From DQWO01 sp964478545 (lineage in GTDB: Bacteria > Desulfobacterota > Anaeroferrophillalia > Anaeroferrophillales > Anaeroferrophillaceae): a stretch of 64,000 nt of DNA. A program made the translations under genes and the position numbers. The notes under the pieces were generated by a model. The model had not been told where the DNA came from. It saw nothing but the letters and a program-made list of their open reading frames with translations, and ran no database searches. The stretch spans positions 62,001 through 126,000 of the forward strand of contig CAYZIS010000002.1 of NCBI GenBank assembly GCA_964478545.1, read 5' to 3'. This document shows positions 54,849 to 63,833 of the stretch, piece after piece (position 1 is the stretch's first letter; each line of letters opens with the position of its first letter).

Positions 54849-55084
54849 ATTCCGATATAAGGAAACTTTTGCAGGATGTCCAATTGAAGTTACTTCCGGC
54901 GTGACATCGTGAGGCTAGCCCGTTGTTTTTTCCGGCGAATGGAGCACAGAAATTGACCTGTCTGAGCCCAAAGGGCGAGTTTGGCAATTTCAGTGTAATG
55001 GGCTGTTGAAAAAACAGGCAATCGAGCGCAAAAAAGCGCCGGAAATAACTTCAGTTGACAAAATATAAGTCCTTATATCGGAAT
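54849..55084. repeat. 236-bp nested palindromic element
   Basis: The outer arms ATTCCGATATAAGGA (54849-54863) and TCCTTATATCGGAAT (55070-55084) are exact inverted repeats. Inner arms at 54881-54901 and 55037-55057 match at 19 of 21 positions, and a further TGTTTTTTC/GAAAAAACA pair lies inside. The middle has a short open frame (EIDLSEPKGRVWQFQ) without a start or recognised family. It could be a non-autonomous mobile element or a large structured RNA. Confidence 0.75.
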
Positions 55085-55153
55085 TTCAGAACTTCAGCTT
55101 GGCGATCAGCCAATAATTAACGGTTGAAAGCCGTGAGCTGATTGCTGAAAGCA

Positions 55154-55182
55154 TTCATCCGGGCTGGTAGGTTCCGGATGAA
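55154..55182 (+). repeat. repeat family R2, copy after the palindromic element
   Basis: TTCATCCGG and CCGGATGAA pair exactly around an 11-nt loop. It is preceded by a GTTGAAAGCCGTGAGCTGAT-type string as in the copies at 46290 and 50271, and ends just before the minus-strand gene at 55185. Confidence 0.7.
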
Positions 55183-55184
55183 CA

Positions 55185-56567
55185 TCATGAAGCCATTTTG
55201 AAATCTGCCATTCTCCAGGCCATCATGCCGCCAATGACACTGTAAACATTTTTATATCCTTTGGTTTTGAGCATCGAACCGGCAATATTTGAACGGTATC
55301 CCGAACCGCAGATAACACTGATATGGTCATTTAACTCAAGAGTGATACCTTCAGCTATCAGTTGTGGTAAAGGCAGATGGATGGCGTTTTCAAGGTGACC
55401 CGCCTGCCATTCCGTTGGGGTGCGAACATCAATAACCGTGTGATTACCATATTTTGTCAGCACTTTCTGGAGGGCGTGGACGGATATCTGGGGCAGGAAG
55501 CCCGTCTCCCGGCCGTTGAGTATCCAGTCTGACAGTCCTAAACTGTAGCCGATGATTTGGTCGTAGCCCACCCGGCGAAAACTGGCAATTGCTTGGGATA
55601 TCTGTTCCTGGCTGTCGGCCAGAAGAACAATTTTCTTTTTTGTGTCCACCACGTTTCCCATCCAGGTGGCAGAGTTTGGTGACAGGCCGATATTCAGACT
55701 GCCGGGAATATGAGCGCCGCCAAAGGAGGCGGCCTCCCGGAGATCAACCAGGGTGTATTGCTCAGGATTTTGGAGGTAGTTGGCAATGGCCGCTGGATTT
55801 TTCTGCCGGGGAACCGGCAGCTCTTCCTCGATGGCTGCTCCATGTCGGTTGGTTTCAATGATAGAGGAGAAATTCTGTGGTCGGTGAGGTTGGTTTTGTT
55901 CAAGAGCTTTTTTGAATTCTTCCCGACTGAGTTTTAAATAGGGGTTTGTATGGCGCTCATAACCCAGGGTCGATGATGGTTTGGCACTCAAGCCCGCACC
56001 ACAAAGGGAGCCTTCCCCATGGGCAGGGTAGATTTCCACGTAATCACCAAAACGACTGAGTTTGGTGTATAAGCTGTTATAAAGATTTTTGATCTGTTCA
56101 TCCAGCAGTTCATTGCCAGCCAGGTCCGGGCGGCCGATACTGCCGACGAAAAGAAGATCGCCGGTGAGCAGCATCTGGGGTAGCTTGCTCCGGGATAGAT
56201 CGGCGACCGCCAGGCTGATTGAATGAGGTGTGTGCCCCGGGGTGGCGATGACCTGCATGTTTACGCTGCCGATGGTGAAGGTGTCTCCGTCATTGAGTGG
56301 CTGGTGCTCATAGAATACCGGGCTGCCGGCACCAATGTAGATGGGTGCCCCCGTAGCCTGCCGCAGTTCCATCGCCCCGGATATATGGTCCGCATGGACA
56401 TGGGTTTCAATGATATGGCTGATCTTCATTTTATTCTGTTTGGCGGTGACCAGGTAATCCTTAATATCCCGTTTCGGATCCACCACAATGCCCCGGCCAT
56501 CCTGGGGACAGCCAATTATGTAGGAAAGGCATCCCAGCCCTGTTACTTTGAATTGTTGAAAAAACAT
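55185..56567 (-). CDS. MBL-fold protein with two rhodanese domains (persulfide dioxygenase-like)
   Basis: The N-terminal metallo-beta-lactamase domain (about 1-240) has the metal motif THVHADHISGA and the ETHE1-like HGEGSLCGAGLS block; it would be a sulfur dioxygenase or glyoxalase II-type hydrolase acting on glutathione or related persulfides. Two rhodanese domains follow: the first (TLVDLREAASFGGAHIPG) lacks an active-site cysteine, the second has VICGSGYRSN with the sulfur-accepting cysteine. The ATG at 56567 has a clear AAGGAGGGTG site; the longer frame to 56642 is unlikely. It is divergent from umuD. Sulfur relay is inferred from the fusion. Confidence 0.9.
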   Translation of the reverse strand: MFFQQFKVTGLGCLSYIIGCPQDGRGIVVDPKRDIKDYLVTAKQNKMKISHIIETHVHADHISGAMELRQATGAPIYIGAGSPVFYEHQPLNDGDTFTIGSVNMQVIATPGHTPHSISLAVADLSRSKLPQMLLTGDLLFVGSIGRPDLAGNELLDEQIKNLYNSLYTKLSRFGDYVEIYPAHGEGSLCGAGLSAKPSSTLGYERHTNPYLKLSREEFKKALEQNQPHRPQNFSSIIETNRHGAAIEEELPVPRQKNPAAIANYLQNPEQYTLVDLREAASFGGAHIPGSLNIGLSPNSATWMGNVVDTKKKIVLLADSQEQISQAIASFRRVGYDQIIGYSLGLSDWILNGRETGFLPQISVHALQKVLTKYGNHTVIDVRTPTEWQAGHLENAIHLPLPQLIAEGITLELNDHISVICGSGYRSNIAGSMLKTKGYKNVYSVIGGMMAWRMADFKMAS

Positions 56568-56623
56568 GATACACCCTCCTTGTTGATTTTCCCTTAACCG
56601 GGAATTGATGATAGTGTTTCGCA

Positions 56624-56642
56624 ATGTTTTCGTAAAAAACAT
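56624..56642. promoter_or_regulatory. palindrome between the MBL/rhodanese gene and umuD
   Basis: ATGTTTT and AAAACAT are exact inverted arms around a 5-bp spacer, 45 bp before the umuD start. It is a candidate operator, perhaps for LexA, but it does not match the E. coli LexA box. Confidence 0.4.
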
Positions 56643-56686
56643 AACGCATCATGATAAGAATGGCAAGCAAATTAGGGGAGTATGTT

Positions 56687-57130
56687 ATGCCTTTACATTC
56701 AACCCGAGTAACGGTGGTTTTTAGCGCTGATGATCAGGCCGTTTCCTGTCCATTGCCACTGGCGGTATCCTCGGTTTCAGCTGGTTTTCCTTCTCCTGCT
56801 GATGATTACCTTGAAGGAACCCTGGATTTGAATCAGCATTTGATCAAACACCCGGCAGCGACTTTTTTTGTCCGGGTGGCCGGTGATTCGATGATTGATG
56901 CCGGTATCCATGACGCTGATTTACTGCTGGTGGACCGCTCCCTGGAAGCGGCGGATGGAAAAGTGGTTATTGCGGTCATTAATGGCGAACTTTTGGTTAA
57001 AAGGATGCGTAAGGTTGGTAAACGGCTTTTTCTGCTGCCGGAAAATCAGGCTTACCAGCCAATTGAGGTACAGGAAGAAATGGATTTTGAACTCTGGGGC
57101 GTGGTTACCCATGTGATCCATTCCCTGTAA
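56687..57130 (+). CDS. umuD: UmuD-like SOS peptidase
   Basis: UmuD undergoes RecA-stimulated self-cleavage and then partners UmuC in error-prone synthesis. The 147-residue product (ATG at 56687, GGGGAG site) has the cleavage region VSAGFPSPADDYLE (Ala32-Gly33), catalytic Ser68 in VAGDSMIDAGIHDADLLLVD and Lys105 in ELLVKRM. No DNA-binding domain is present, so it is not LexA. umuC does not follow; the next gene is on the other strand. It may act with a polymerase encoded elsewhere. Confidence 0.88.
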   Translation: MPLHSTRVTVVFSADDQAVSCPLPLAVSSVSAGFPSPADDYLEGTLDLNQHLIKHPAATFFVRVAGDSMIDAGIHDADLLLVDRSLEAADGKVVIAVINGELLVKRMRKVGKRLFLLPENQAYQPIEVQEEMDFELWGVVTHVIHSL

Positions 57131-57193
57131 TAGCTTGGGTTCAAGTCGTGAATCAGACGTAAACCCGGGGTCTATAGCCTCAAATAGTCAGAT

Positions 57194-59050
57194 TTAAATG
57201 CTTTCTTTACTCGACTGGCTAAATCCGTCGGTTGGCTGAAAGATGGTCCAGCAGTTTTTACCTTTCTTTTTGGATTGGTAGAGTAACTGGTCAGCCCGTT
57301 CAAGAAGTTCGGTTGCCGAGGAGGCATGGTAGGGATAAGTTGCTATCCCGAGGCTGAGGGTTATCGGCAAGCCTTGTTCCACTGCGTCGGCAGCAAAAGG
57401 ATATGCTCGGACTGCTTCAAGAATGCGGTCAGCCAGGACCATGGCACTATCGGGGTCCGTATACGGTAGAATGAGTGCAAACTCTTCTCCACCGTAGCGG
57501 GCGGCTACGTCAGTAATTCTGATGCTCTTTTTCAGGGTTGCAGCAATTTCTTTCAAAACCAGGTCGCCGGTAATATGACCGTGTAGATCGTTGACCAGTT
57601 TGAAATTGTCAACGTCAGCCATGATCAGGGATATGGGATATTCCTGACGGTCAGCTTTCTGGATGTCTATCCCAAGAAAATGCTTAAAATAGGAGTTGTT
57701 GTACAGTCCGGTGAGTTGGTCACTGATGGCCTGCTGAAAAACTGCCTGGTATTTATCCTGCAGTTGGTCCAGGTAGGCTTTTTTCCTGAGCAATGCTTTG
57801 ATCCTGACCTTGAGCTCGGTAAAATTCACCGGTTTAATGAGGTAATCATCAAATCCTGTTTCAATGCCCTTGATTTTCAGTGATAGATCTTCTGTGCTGG
57901 TGATACCAACGGTTTGAATATGGGGATACGCTTCATTGTTTTGCAGCTTTTCACAGATGCTGAAGCCATCCATGTCCGGTAACATGATATCAATGAGCAG
58001 GCAGTCGATAGCTTCATGCTCGATTAAGGCGAGGGCTTCCTTCCCGTTTGAGGCCATCAGTAACCGGTACGGTTCTCCTTGAAGGTGCAACTGGACCAGA
58101 CGTCGGTATTTGGGGTTATCTTCCACCACCAGCACAACTTGCTGTTCTTGCTGATCTGCCGAGGGGGTCTTTAGCTGCGGTTGGCGGGTAAAATTCTCTT
58201 CCGTCAGTACTTTGTTGGTCAGGCGTTCGTGATATTCTTTCATCCTCAGCAGAGATTGAACCCGGGTAATCAACTCTTCAGTCTGGACTGGTTTGTTGAG
58301 AAATTCGTCGGCTCCTGCCTCCAGCCCTTTGATTTTATCGTCATAGGCTGAAAGTGCTGTAATCAGGATGATGGGAATGGAACAGGTATCAGGGCAGCTT
58401 TTCAGCTTTCTGGTTATTTCATAGCCGTCCATGCCAGGCATCATGATGTCGAGGAGGATGATGTCCGGGAGCTGTTGGTTAATTATGCCTAAAGCTGATT
58501 CGCCATCTTCGGCGGTTATCAGATGGTAGTTCTCCGCTTCCAGCATGCCGGAGAGTAGTTTTCGGTTCAGTGGTTCGTCATCGACGATCAGGATACTTTT
58601 CCGGTAACGGTCATGACCCCGAACCTTCCTATATTCAGTGGACGGCAGGTCAGGGATGATAGTTGATAGTTCCTGTTGGTTGCTTCCCAGCTTACTGCGG
58701 ACCGTATCGGCAAATGTCCGGACGTCAATGGGTTTGGTGATGTAGCCGTTGCAGCCGGCATCAAAGGCAATCTGGTCATCGCCTTCCATGGCATGGGCCG
58801 TCAACGCCACAACCGGGGTATGTTGCAGCTGGGGATCGTTTTTAATGATCCTGGTTGCTTCCAGACCGTCCATACCCGGCAGTTGGATATCCATCAGAAT
58901 GAGGTCCGGTCGGTGGGTTTTAGCCAGTTTCATGCCCTGTTCAGCTTTATAAGCTTGTATGAGCTCAAATCCTTCCATACTCAGGATGGAATGAAACAGC
59001 TTCATGTTCAAAGGATCATCTTCAACTATGAGGATGGTTTTCTTTTTCAT
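57194..59050 (-). CDS. diguanylate cyclase with three receiver domains
   Basis: This 618-residue cytosolic protein has three CheY-like receivers (about 1-122 with phospho-acceptor Asp54 in LILMDIQLPGMDG; about 150-270 with LLDIMMPGMDG; about 305-425 with LLIDIMLPDMDG) and a C-terminal GGDEF domain (about 450-605) with the active-site RYGGEEFALILP. An RITD inhibitory site sits five residues before the GGEEF, so product inhibition by c-di-GMP is expected. The first receiver closely resembles the single receiver encoded upstream. Triple-receiver input would integrate several phosphorylation signals. Confidence 0.93.
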   Translation of the reverse strand: MKKKTILIVEDDPLNMKLFHSILSMEGFELIQAYKAEQGMKLAKTHRPDLILMDIQLPGMDGLEATRIIKNDPQLQHTPVVALTAHAMEGDDQIAFDAGCNGYITKPIDVRTFADTVRSKLGSNQQELSTIIPDLPSTEYRKVRGHDRYRKSILIVDDEPLNRKLLSGMLEAENYHLITAEDGESALGIINQQLPDIILLDIMMPGMDGYEITRKLKSCPDTCSIPIILITALSAYDDKIKGLEAGADEFLNKPVQTEELITRVQSLLRMKEYHERLTNKVLTEENFTRQPQLKTPSADQQEQQVVLVVEDNPKYRRLVQLHLQGEPYRLLMASNGKEALALIEHEAIDCLLIDIMLPDMDGFSICEKLQNNEAYPHIQTVGITSTEDLSLKIKGIETGFDDYLIKPVNFTELKVRIKALLRKKAYLDQLQDKYQAVFQQAISDQLTGLYNNSYFKHFLGIDIQKADRQEYPISLIMADVDNFKLVNDLHGHITGDLVLKEIAATLKKSIRITDVAARYGGEEFALILPYTDPDSAMVLADRILEAVRAYPFAADAVEQGLPITLSLGIATYPYHASSATELLERADQLLYQSKKKGKNCWTIFQPTDGFSQSSKESI

Positions 59051-59152
59051 GGGTTATTTTCCCTTGGTGACGAAAGGTCATCGATATAATGGCTGTATTG
59101 TGGAAATTTTAGGAGATGTTATCATCGGTTCGCGTTTTTTCATGGTGAATCT

Positions 59153-59527
59153 TTACAGAAACGATTTTACTGTTCGCATAAAAGAAGAAAGGTTAATGGG
59201 CTTGGTGATGTAGCCGTTGCAGCCGGCATCAAAGGCAATCTGGTCATCGCCGTACATGGCGTTCCCCGTCAGGGCAATGATGGGAATCGCGGCAAGGTCA
59301 GTATCTCTCCTGATAATTTTTGTGGCCTCCAGGCCGTCCATTCCCGGCAGCTGGATATCCATCAGAATCAGGTCCAGCCGTTGCTGACGGATTAATTCAA
59401 TGCCATTTTCGGCATTCTTCGCTTCCAGGACTTCAATGTCATTGCTTTCCAGGATAGCGCGAAATAGTTTCCTGTTCAGATCATTATCATCGATGATCAG
59501 AATACGGGCATGGATTTCGCTATGCAT
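59153..59527 (-). CDS. single-domain response regulator
   Basis: This stand-alone 124-residue receiver has the acidic pair IIDDND, the acceptor Asp57 in LILMDIQLPGMDGLEATKII and the conserved lysine in CNGYITKPI. It shares long identical stretches with the first receiver of the diguanylate cyclase (FDAGCNGYITKPI), suggesting duplication. It lies between the sensor kinase and that protein and would relay phosphate between them. Confidence 0.92.
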   Translation of the reverse strand: MHSEIHARILIIDDNDLNRKLFRAILESNDIEVLEAKNAENGIELIRQQRLDLILMDIQLPGMDGLEATKIIRRDTDLAAIPIIALTGNAMYGDDQIAFDAGCNGYITKPINLSSFMRTVKSFL

Positions 59528-59566
59528 GATCTTTCCCCTTAATCGTAATTTTTTTGGCAGCCTTTA

Positions 59567-61114
59567 TCAAATGGGAATTATGAAGGAAAATGTGGAACCT
59601 TGTTCCGGCCCTTCACTTTCAGTCCAGATTCTGCCGCCATGAAGTTCTACCAGACGCCGGGTAAGGGAAAGCCCCAGCCCCGTTCCCTGGTAGTGTCGGC
59701 TGGATGAACCATCAGCTTGTTCAAAAGATTTGAAAATGCGTTCCAGATCTTCGTTTTTGATGCCGATGCCCGAGTCGTGAACCGATATTTTCAACCAGTT
59801 GCCGGCTGTGCTTGCCGATTTTTCCGCTTCCGGTGCTGCAATCTGCTGCCCGGCCTCATTGCATCGCATAGCCGTCATGGTGATGCTGCCTCCATCAGGG
59901 GTAAACTTGGTGGCGTTGGACAGCAGGTTGTAAAATACCTGCTTTAATTTTCGTTCGTCGGCCCGGATGGTATCAAGATCATTCTCAATCTCCATAGAAA
60001 GTTGCAGGCGGTGTTTGAGCGCCTTTTCCTGGACCATTTTCAGGCTCTGTTTAAGAAATGGTGGCAGTTGAATGTCCGTTAATTCCAGCTCCATTTTACC
60101 GGCTTCAACCTTGGATAAATCAAGAATATCATTGATCAGGGACAACAAGTGCCGGCTGCTGCTTAAGACATCACCTAAATAATCCGCCTGGGTAGCGCTC
60201 AGGTTACCGCATTTACCGCTGACCACCAGGTCGGTAAAGCCGATAATGTGATTCAGCGGTGTCCGCAGTTCATGACTCATATTGGCTAAAAATTCACTTT
60301 TTGCCCGGTCGGAGGCCTCGGCAGCCTCTTTGGCTTTGGTTAGATCAGCCATTGCCGCCTGCAAGGCTGCAGTACGCTGCCGTACTTCATCTTCCAGGTG
60401 GTCCTGGTGGCTGGCCAGCTCATTGTCGCGCTTATGGATCTGGCTGAGCATATGGTTGAAACCGGTAGTCAGGGTGCCGAACTCATCTTGTCGCTGCTCT
60501 GGTAGGCGGAATTGGTAGTTGCTGGATCCAGAAACCTCCTGCATGGCGGTGGTCAATTTGGTGATTGGTGAGGTGAAAAGCAGTTGTAGCCACCGGGCGA
60601 GGAGCAGGGTAACTAGTATGGCAGCCGCAAGAATAAGGAGGGAAATTTTGAACTGCAGCTGCAGGCGTTGATTGATTCGCCTGGGATTGCGGATAAGGTA
60701 GACAGACCCCAGATTGTTCTGGTCAAAAATAATGGGAACCCTGATCTTGGCATATGGCATCCACCGTGTTTTATCAGCTGATAGGCTTGAAGGTGAGTTT
60801 TCTTCCTGTTGATAGGCGGCAAAAGGCTGATCTTCGTTATTGAAGATGACTGCTTCCACGATGTCGTGATCGGCGGAGAGGGACTTCAGGGTCTCTAAGG
60901 CGGCCTTTTGGTCGCCAAAAACCAGGGCTGAGCTGGCGTTTTTAGCGACGATTTCAGCCTGAATTTTCAGCTCATCCATCATCACCTGCCGGTAAGAGGA
61001 GATTTCCAGGAGCAGATAACTAACGGTGCCCAAGGTCATGGCTACCATGGAAATAAATACCATGATAGCCATTAGTTTAGTTTTGACGGACAGGTTTAAA
61101 AAAAGTTGTTTCAT
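59567..61114 (-). CDS. membrane sensor histidine kinase
   Basis: Two membrane spans (about 12-35 and 158-180) enclose a periplasmic region of about 120 residues (CHASE8-like position), followed by HAMP, a coiled coil, a HisKA domain with His281 in ANMSHELRTPL, and an ATPase domain with N (FYNLLSNATKF), DSGIGI and TGLGLSLTRR boxes. I chose the ATG at 61114, four bases after the YfiR-like stop; a TTG (61147) and an ATG (61135) upstream would overlap it. It is the input protein of the receiver/GGDEF run. Confidence 0.93.
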   Translation of the reverse strand: MKQLFLNLSVKTKLMAIMVFISMVAMTLGTVSYLLLEISSYRQVMMDELKIQAEIVAKNASSALVFGDQKAALETLKSLSADHDIVEAVIFNNEDQPFAAYQQEENSPSSLSADKTRWMPYAKIRVPIIFDQNNLGSVYLIRNPRRINQRLQLQFKISLLILAAAILVTLLLARWLQLLFTSPITKLTTAMQEVSGSSNYQFRLPEQRQDEFGTLTTGFNHMLSQIHKRDNELASHQDHLEDEVRQRTAALQAAMADLTKAKEAAEASDRAKSEFLANMSHELRTPLNHIIGFTDLVVSGKCGNLSATQADYLGDVLSSSRHLLSLINDILDLSKVEAGKMELELTDIQLPPFLKQSLKMVQEKALKHRLQLSMEIENDLDTIRADERKLKQVFYNLLSNATKFTPDGGSITMTAMRCNEAGQQIAAPEAEKSASTAGNWLKISVHDSGIGIKNEDLERIFKSFEQADGSSSRHYQGTGLGLSLTRRLVELHGGRIWTESEGPEQGSTFSFIIPI

Positions 61115-61118
61115 GGGT

Positions 61119-61682
61119 TTACCGTTCGTTTTCATCGATAATGGCAAGCTTCAGGAGCAGAGAGCTGATGGTTAACCCCTGTTCCTTTGCTTTCCGGGGA
61201 TTGATCATGAAGCGAACCTTGTTTTGTAGGACCACCAGGCTGATCATGCCGCCGCCGGTAATAAAATTTTTCATGTCGGCAATGGTAAGAACCGGCTGGT
61301 TGGCAAGAATCGACATAATTTTTTTGAGGTTTCCCGCTTCCGATCTGCTAATATAGAGAAGGTGGCAGAGGGCGATGTTGCGGTAATCAGATATCTGTCT
61401 GATGGCCAGCTTCCGGCCGCGGACCGACTTGCCGGCGATCTTCTCAAGGTGGGGGCCGAACGGGTTGTCCCCCAGGATGCCGAGAATCAGGGGGGCTGAT
61501 TCACTGGCAAAGCTGTCGGCCGGCCACTCCACATATTTGGCAAAATTATAGATGTAGGCCGCCTTGATTTCGTATTCCTGCAGCCTGGAGAGCTCTCCCC
61601 GGGCGTCAGGAACCCACCCGGCAGCCAGAACCAGGGCTACCAGGAAAAAAGAAAGGCAGCATGAAAATCGTCGAAGAGGCAT
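61119..61682 (-). CDS. YfiR-like periplasmic protein
   Basis: The 187-residue product (ATG at 61682) has a signal peptide (FFLVALVLAAGWVPDARG) and the family opening EYEIKAAYIYNFAKYVEWP. In Pseudomonas, YfiR is a periplasmic repressor of the diguanylate cyclase YfiN. Here it stands next to a TonB receptor and a CHASE8-type sensor kinase rather than a YfiN, so it may bind the kinase's periplasmic domain instead. The ATG at 61721 is possible but weaker. Confidence 0.85.
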   Translation of the reverse strand: MPLRRFSCCLSFFLVALVLAAGWVPDARGELSRLQEYEIKAAYIYNFAKYVEWPADSFASESAPLILGILGDNPFGPHLEKIAGKSVRGRKLAIRQISDYRNIALCHLLYISRSEAGNLKKIMSILANQPVLTIADMKNFITGGGMISLVVLQNKVRFMINPRKAKEQGLTISSLLLKLAIIDENER

Positions 61683-61752
61683 CGTATTTTTATTCTCTAT
61701 GGAATTATTATGCCATTTCATCTCATGGATAATAACCTTGATGATGACTATT

Positions 61753-63747
61753 TTAGAATTCCAGGGTTGCCTTCAGATAGAACGAACGCTCTACTTCGCT
61801 GCTATCGAAATAGAACATGCTGTCCACAAATTCCGGCTGCTGCCGATCCAGCAGGTTCTGGCCGATGAGGGCCAACTCAAGGTTTTTCAACGGCTGCCAG
61901 CCGAGCCGCAGGTCAAGCTGGATATAGTTGGAGATGTCGTCTGCCGGGAGTTTATCCACGGTCCGCAGCCAGAGGTCAAATTCCAGGTTGTGGGGCAGGT
62001 CTACCATGGAACGTACGGAAAACTGGTAATCCGGGGTTCTTCCTTCATCATCTTTATTAGGATCAAAATCCATATCCTCACAGGAGCCGGTAAACTGCAG
62101 GTGCCACCAGTCAAAGGGCAGCCAGTCGATTACCAGTTCGGCTCCATAGGTGGTCGCATCATACTTGTTTCTCGGATTAACGGTTACCGTTACCGTAGGA
62201 AAGGTCATCGAAGTTGTGGTGCGACCGTCGCCGGTAATACCGTCATAGAGATTATAGAAAAGGGCCAGATCAAAACTCAGGTTTTCGTGCACTTGCATCC
62301 GGCAGCCCGCTTCCCAGGCCAGTAGATCTTCGGAGTCCAGTGAGTCGTTACCTTCAAACTTAACGATCGTTGGCAAAGGGTTGGCTGGGTTGGGGGGAAT
62401 GGCCGCTAGTGTAAACGTAGTGTCGTGATTGCCCCGGTTCGGGGTGCGCACCGCCCGGGAGACGGCGGTCCACAGGGTGGTGGTGTCGTTGGGGGTCCAG
62501 AGAAGCCGGGCGTTGGGTTGGATTTCAAAACCGGTAAAATCGTTGTCTTCACACTTGGTGCCGACAATCAGGGTCAGCCGCTCCGGGACCAGGCTGATCT
62601 CATCCTGGAGGAAGCCACTGAAGAGGTCTAGCCGGCGATCCCCAAAAGAAACAACATCCTGATCGGCAAGGGATATATCGTGGTTTACATGACGGTAGCC
62701 CAGTCCCAAGATTACTTCCTGGCGTTTACTCAGAGAAAAGCGATGCTGCAGATCAATATCAATGGTCTCTTCTTTCAGTTTACCGATAAACATCTCCCGG
62801 TTGGTCAGATCATAATAGGCCTGGAAAGTGAGGTTGGAACTGTTAGTAAAATGGTGGTTATAACGGGCCAGGAGGTTGCCTCCGTCCACCTTAGTGTTCT
62901 CATCAAGTGTTTGGCTGTATGGTGGGTTTAAGGCAGGCGCGGTGGTCTGAGTACCGCAAGTGCCATCATAGTAATCGCCCTGAATGGTAAAATTATGTTG
63001 GTCAGCGGGAGTCAGGTCGGCCCGAAAGCCGGTTCGGAACATATCCCAGTTATCCCAGGTGTCATCCCCGTGGCTATCGACAAATTCGTCCCGGTCAAAA
63101 TGTTTTGCGTAGACCCGGTAGCTTCCCTTTTCTCCCAGGGAACCGCCATAGCGCAGACCGCTTATGATCCTCTCTTCGCTGCCGGCGCTGACCGTGGCCA
63201 GAAATCCTTGGGTATTTTGCGTCTTCTTGGTAATAATGTTGATTACCCCGTTGACCGCGTTGGCGCCCCAGAGTGCCGCCCCCGGCCCGCGGATGATCTC
63301 AATGCGCTCAATATCCTCCATCAGGGTGTCCTGGACATCCCAGAAGACTCCGGAAAAAAGAGTGTTATAGACTGTGCGGCCGTCCATGAGAACCAGGAGC
63401 TTGTCGGAGAACATACTGTTGAACCCCCGGATAGCGATGGCCCATTTATTCTGGTCGATACGGGCCACCTGAACGCCGGGGGCCATGCGAAGGGCTTCGG
63501 GGATTGAGGTGACACCCGAGCGCCTGATATCCTCGCTGGTAATGACATAGATGGCGGTTGCCGTCTGTGACAGTTTCTGCGGTCTTTTGGCCGCCGAGGT
63601 GACCTCGATCTGCATCAGCTGTTCGAGGCTGAGCTCGGTAATATCAGTCGTGGCGGCAATTGAGGAAGTCGGAAAAATCAGGACCAGGATGGTGAGCAGT
63701 ATCAGGGTTTTCCGGCTGTAATTAAAGAGGTTTGGTTTGCTTCTCAT
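61753..63747 (-). CDS. TonB-dependent outer membrane receptor
   Basis: The 664-residue protein has a signal peptide (LILLTILVLIFPTSSIAA), a TonB-box-like region followed by the plug (IPEALRMAPGVQVARI; GVFWDVQDTLMEDIERIEII; RGPGAALWGANAVNGVINII) and a barrel ending in a terminal phenylalanine (KATLEF). It imports an unknown ligand or signals its presence. Start ATG with GGAGG site. It precedes the YfiR-like and kinase genes on the same strand, so ligand sensing at the surface could feed the c-di-GMP output. Confidence 0.92.
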   Translation of the reverse strand: MRSKPNLFNYSRKTLILLTILVLIFPTSSIAATTDITELSLEQLMQIEVTSAAKRPQKLSQTATAIYVITSEDIRRSGVTSIPEALRMAPGVQVARIDQNKWAIAIRGFNSMFSDKLLVLMDGRTVYNTLFSGVFWDVQDTLMEDIERIEIIRGPGAALWGANAVNGVINIITKKTQNTQGFLATVSAGSEERIISGLRYGGSLGEKGSYRVYAKHFDRDEFVDSHGDDTWDNWDMFRTGFRADLTPADQHNFTIQGDYYDGTCGTQTTAPALNPPYSQTLDENTKVDGGNLLARYNHHFTNSSNLTFQAYYDLTNREMFIGKLKEETIDIDLQHRFSLSKRQEVILGLGYRHVNHDISLADQDVVSFGDRRLDLFSGFLQDEISLVPERLTLIVGTKCEDNDFTGFEIQPNARLLWTPNDTTTLWTAVSRAVRTPNRGNHDTTFTLAAIPPNPANPLPTIVKFEGNDSLDSEDLLAWEAGCRMQVHENLSFDLALFYNLYDGITGDGRTTTSMTFPTVTVTVNPRNKYDATTYGAELVIDWLPFDWWHLQFTGSCEDMDFDPNKDDEGRTPDYQFSVRSMVDLPHNLEFDLWLRTVDKLPADDISNYIQLDLRLGWQPLKNLELALIGQNLLDRQQPEFVDSMFYFDSSEVERSFYLKATLEF

Positions 63748-63833
63748 AGTTTTTCCTCCACTTAATGAAAAAAGTGTTTCTTGTTGAGCGTCTGGTTGTT
63801 TTGTCCGGGTGTCGATGTCATCTCAGTTTTCAA

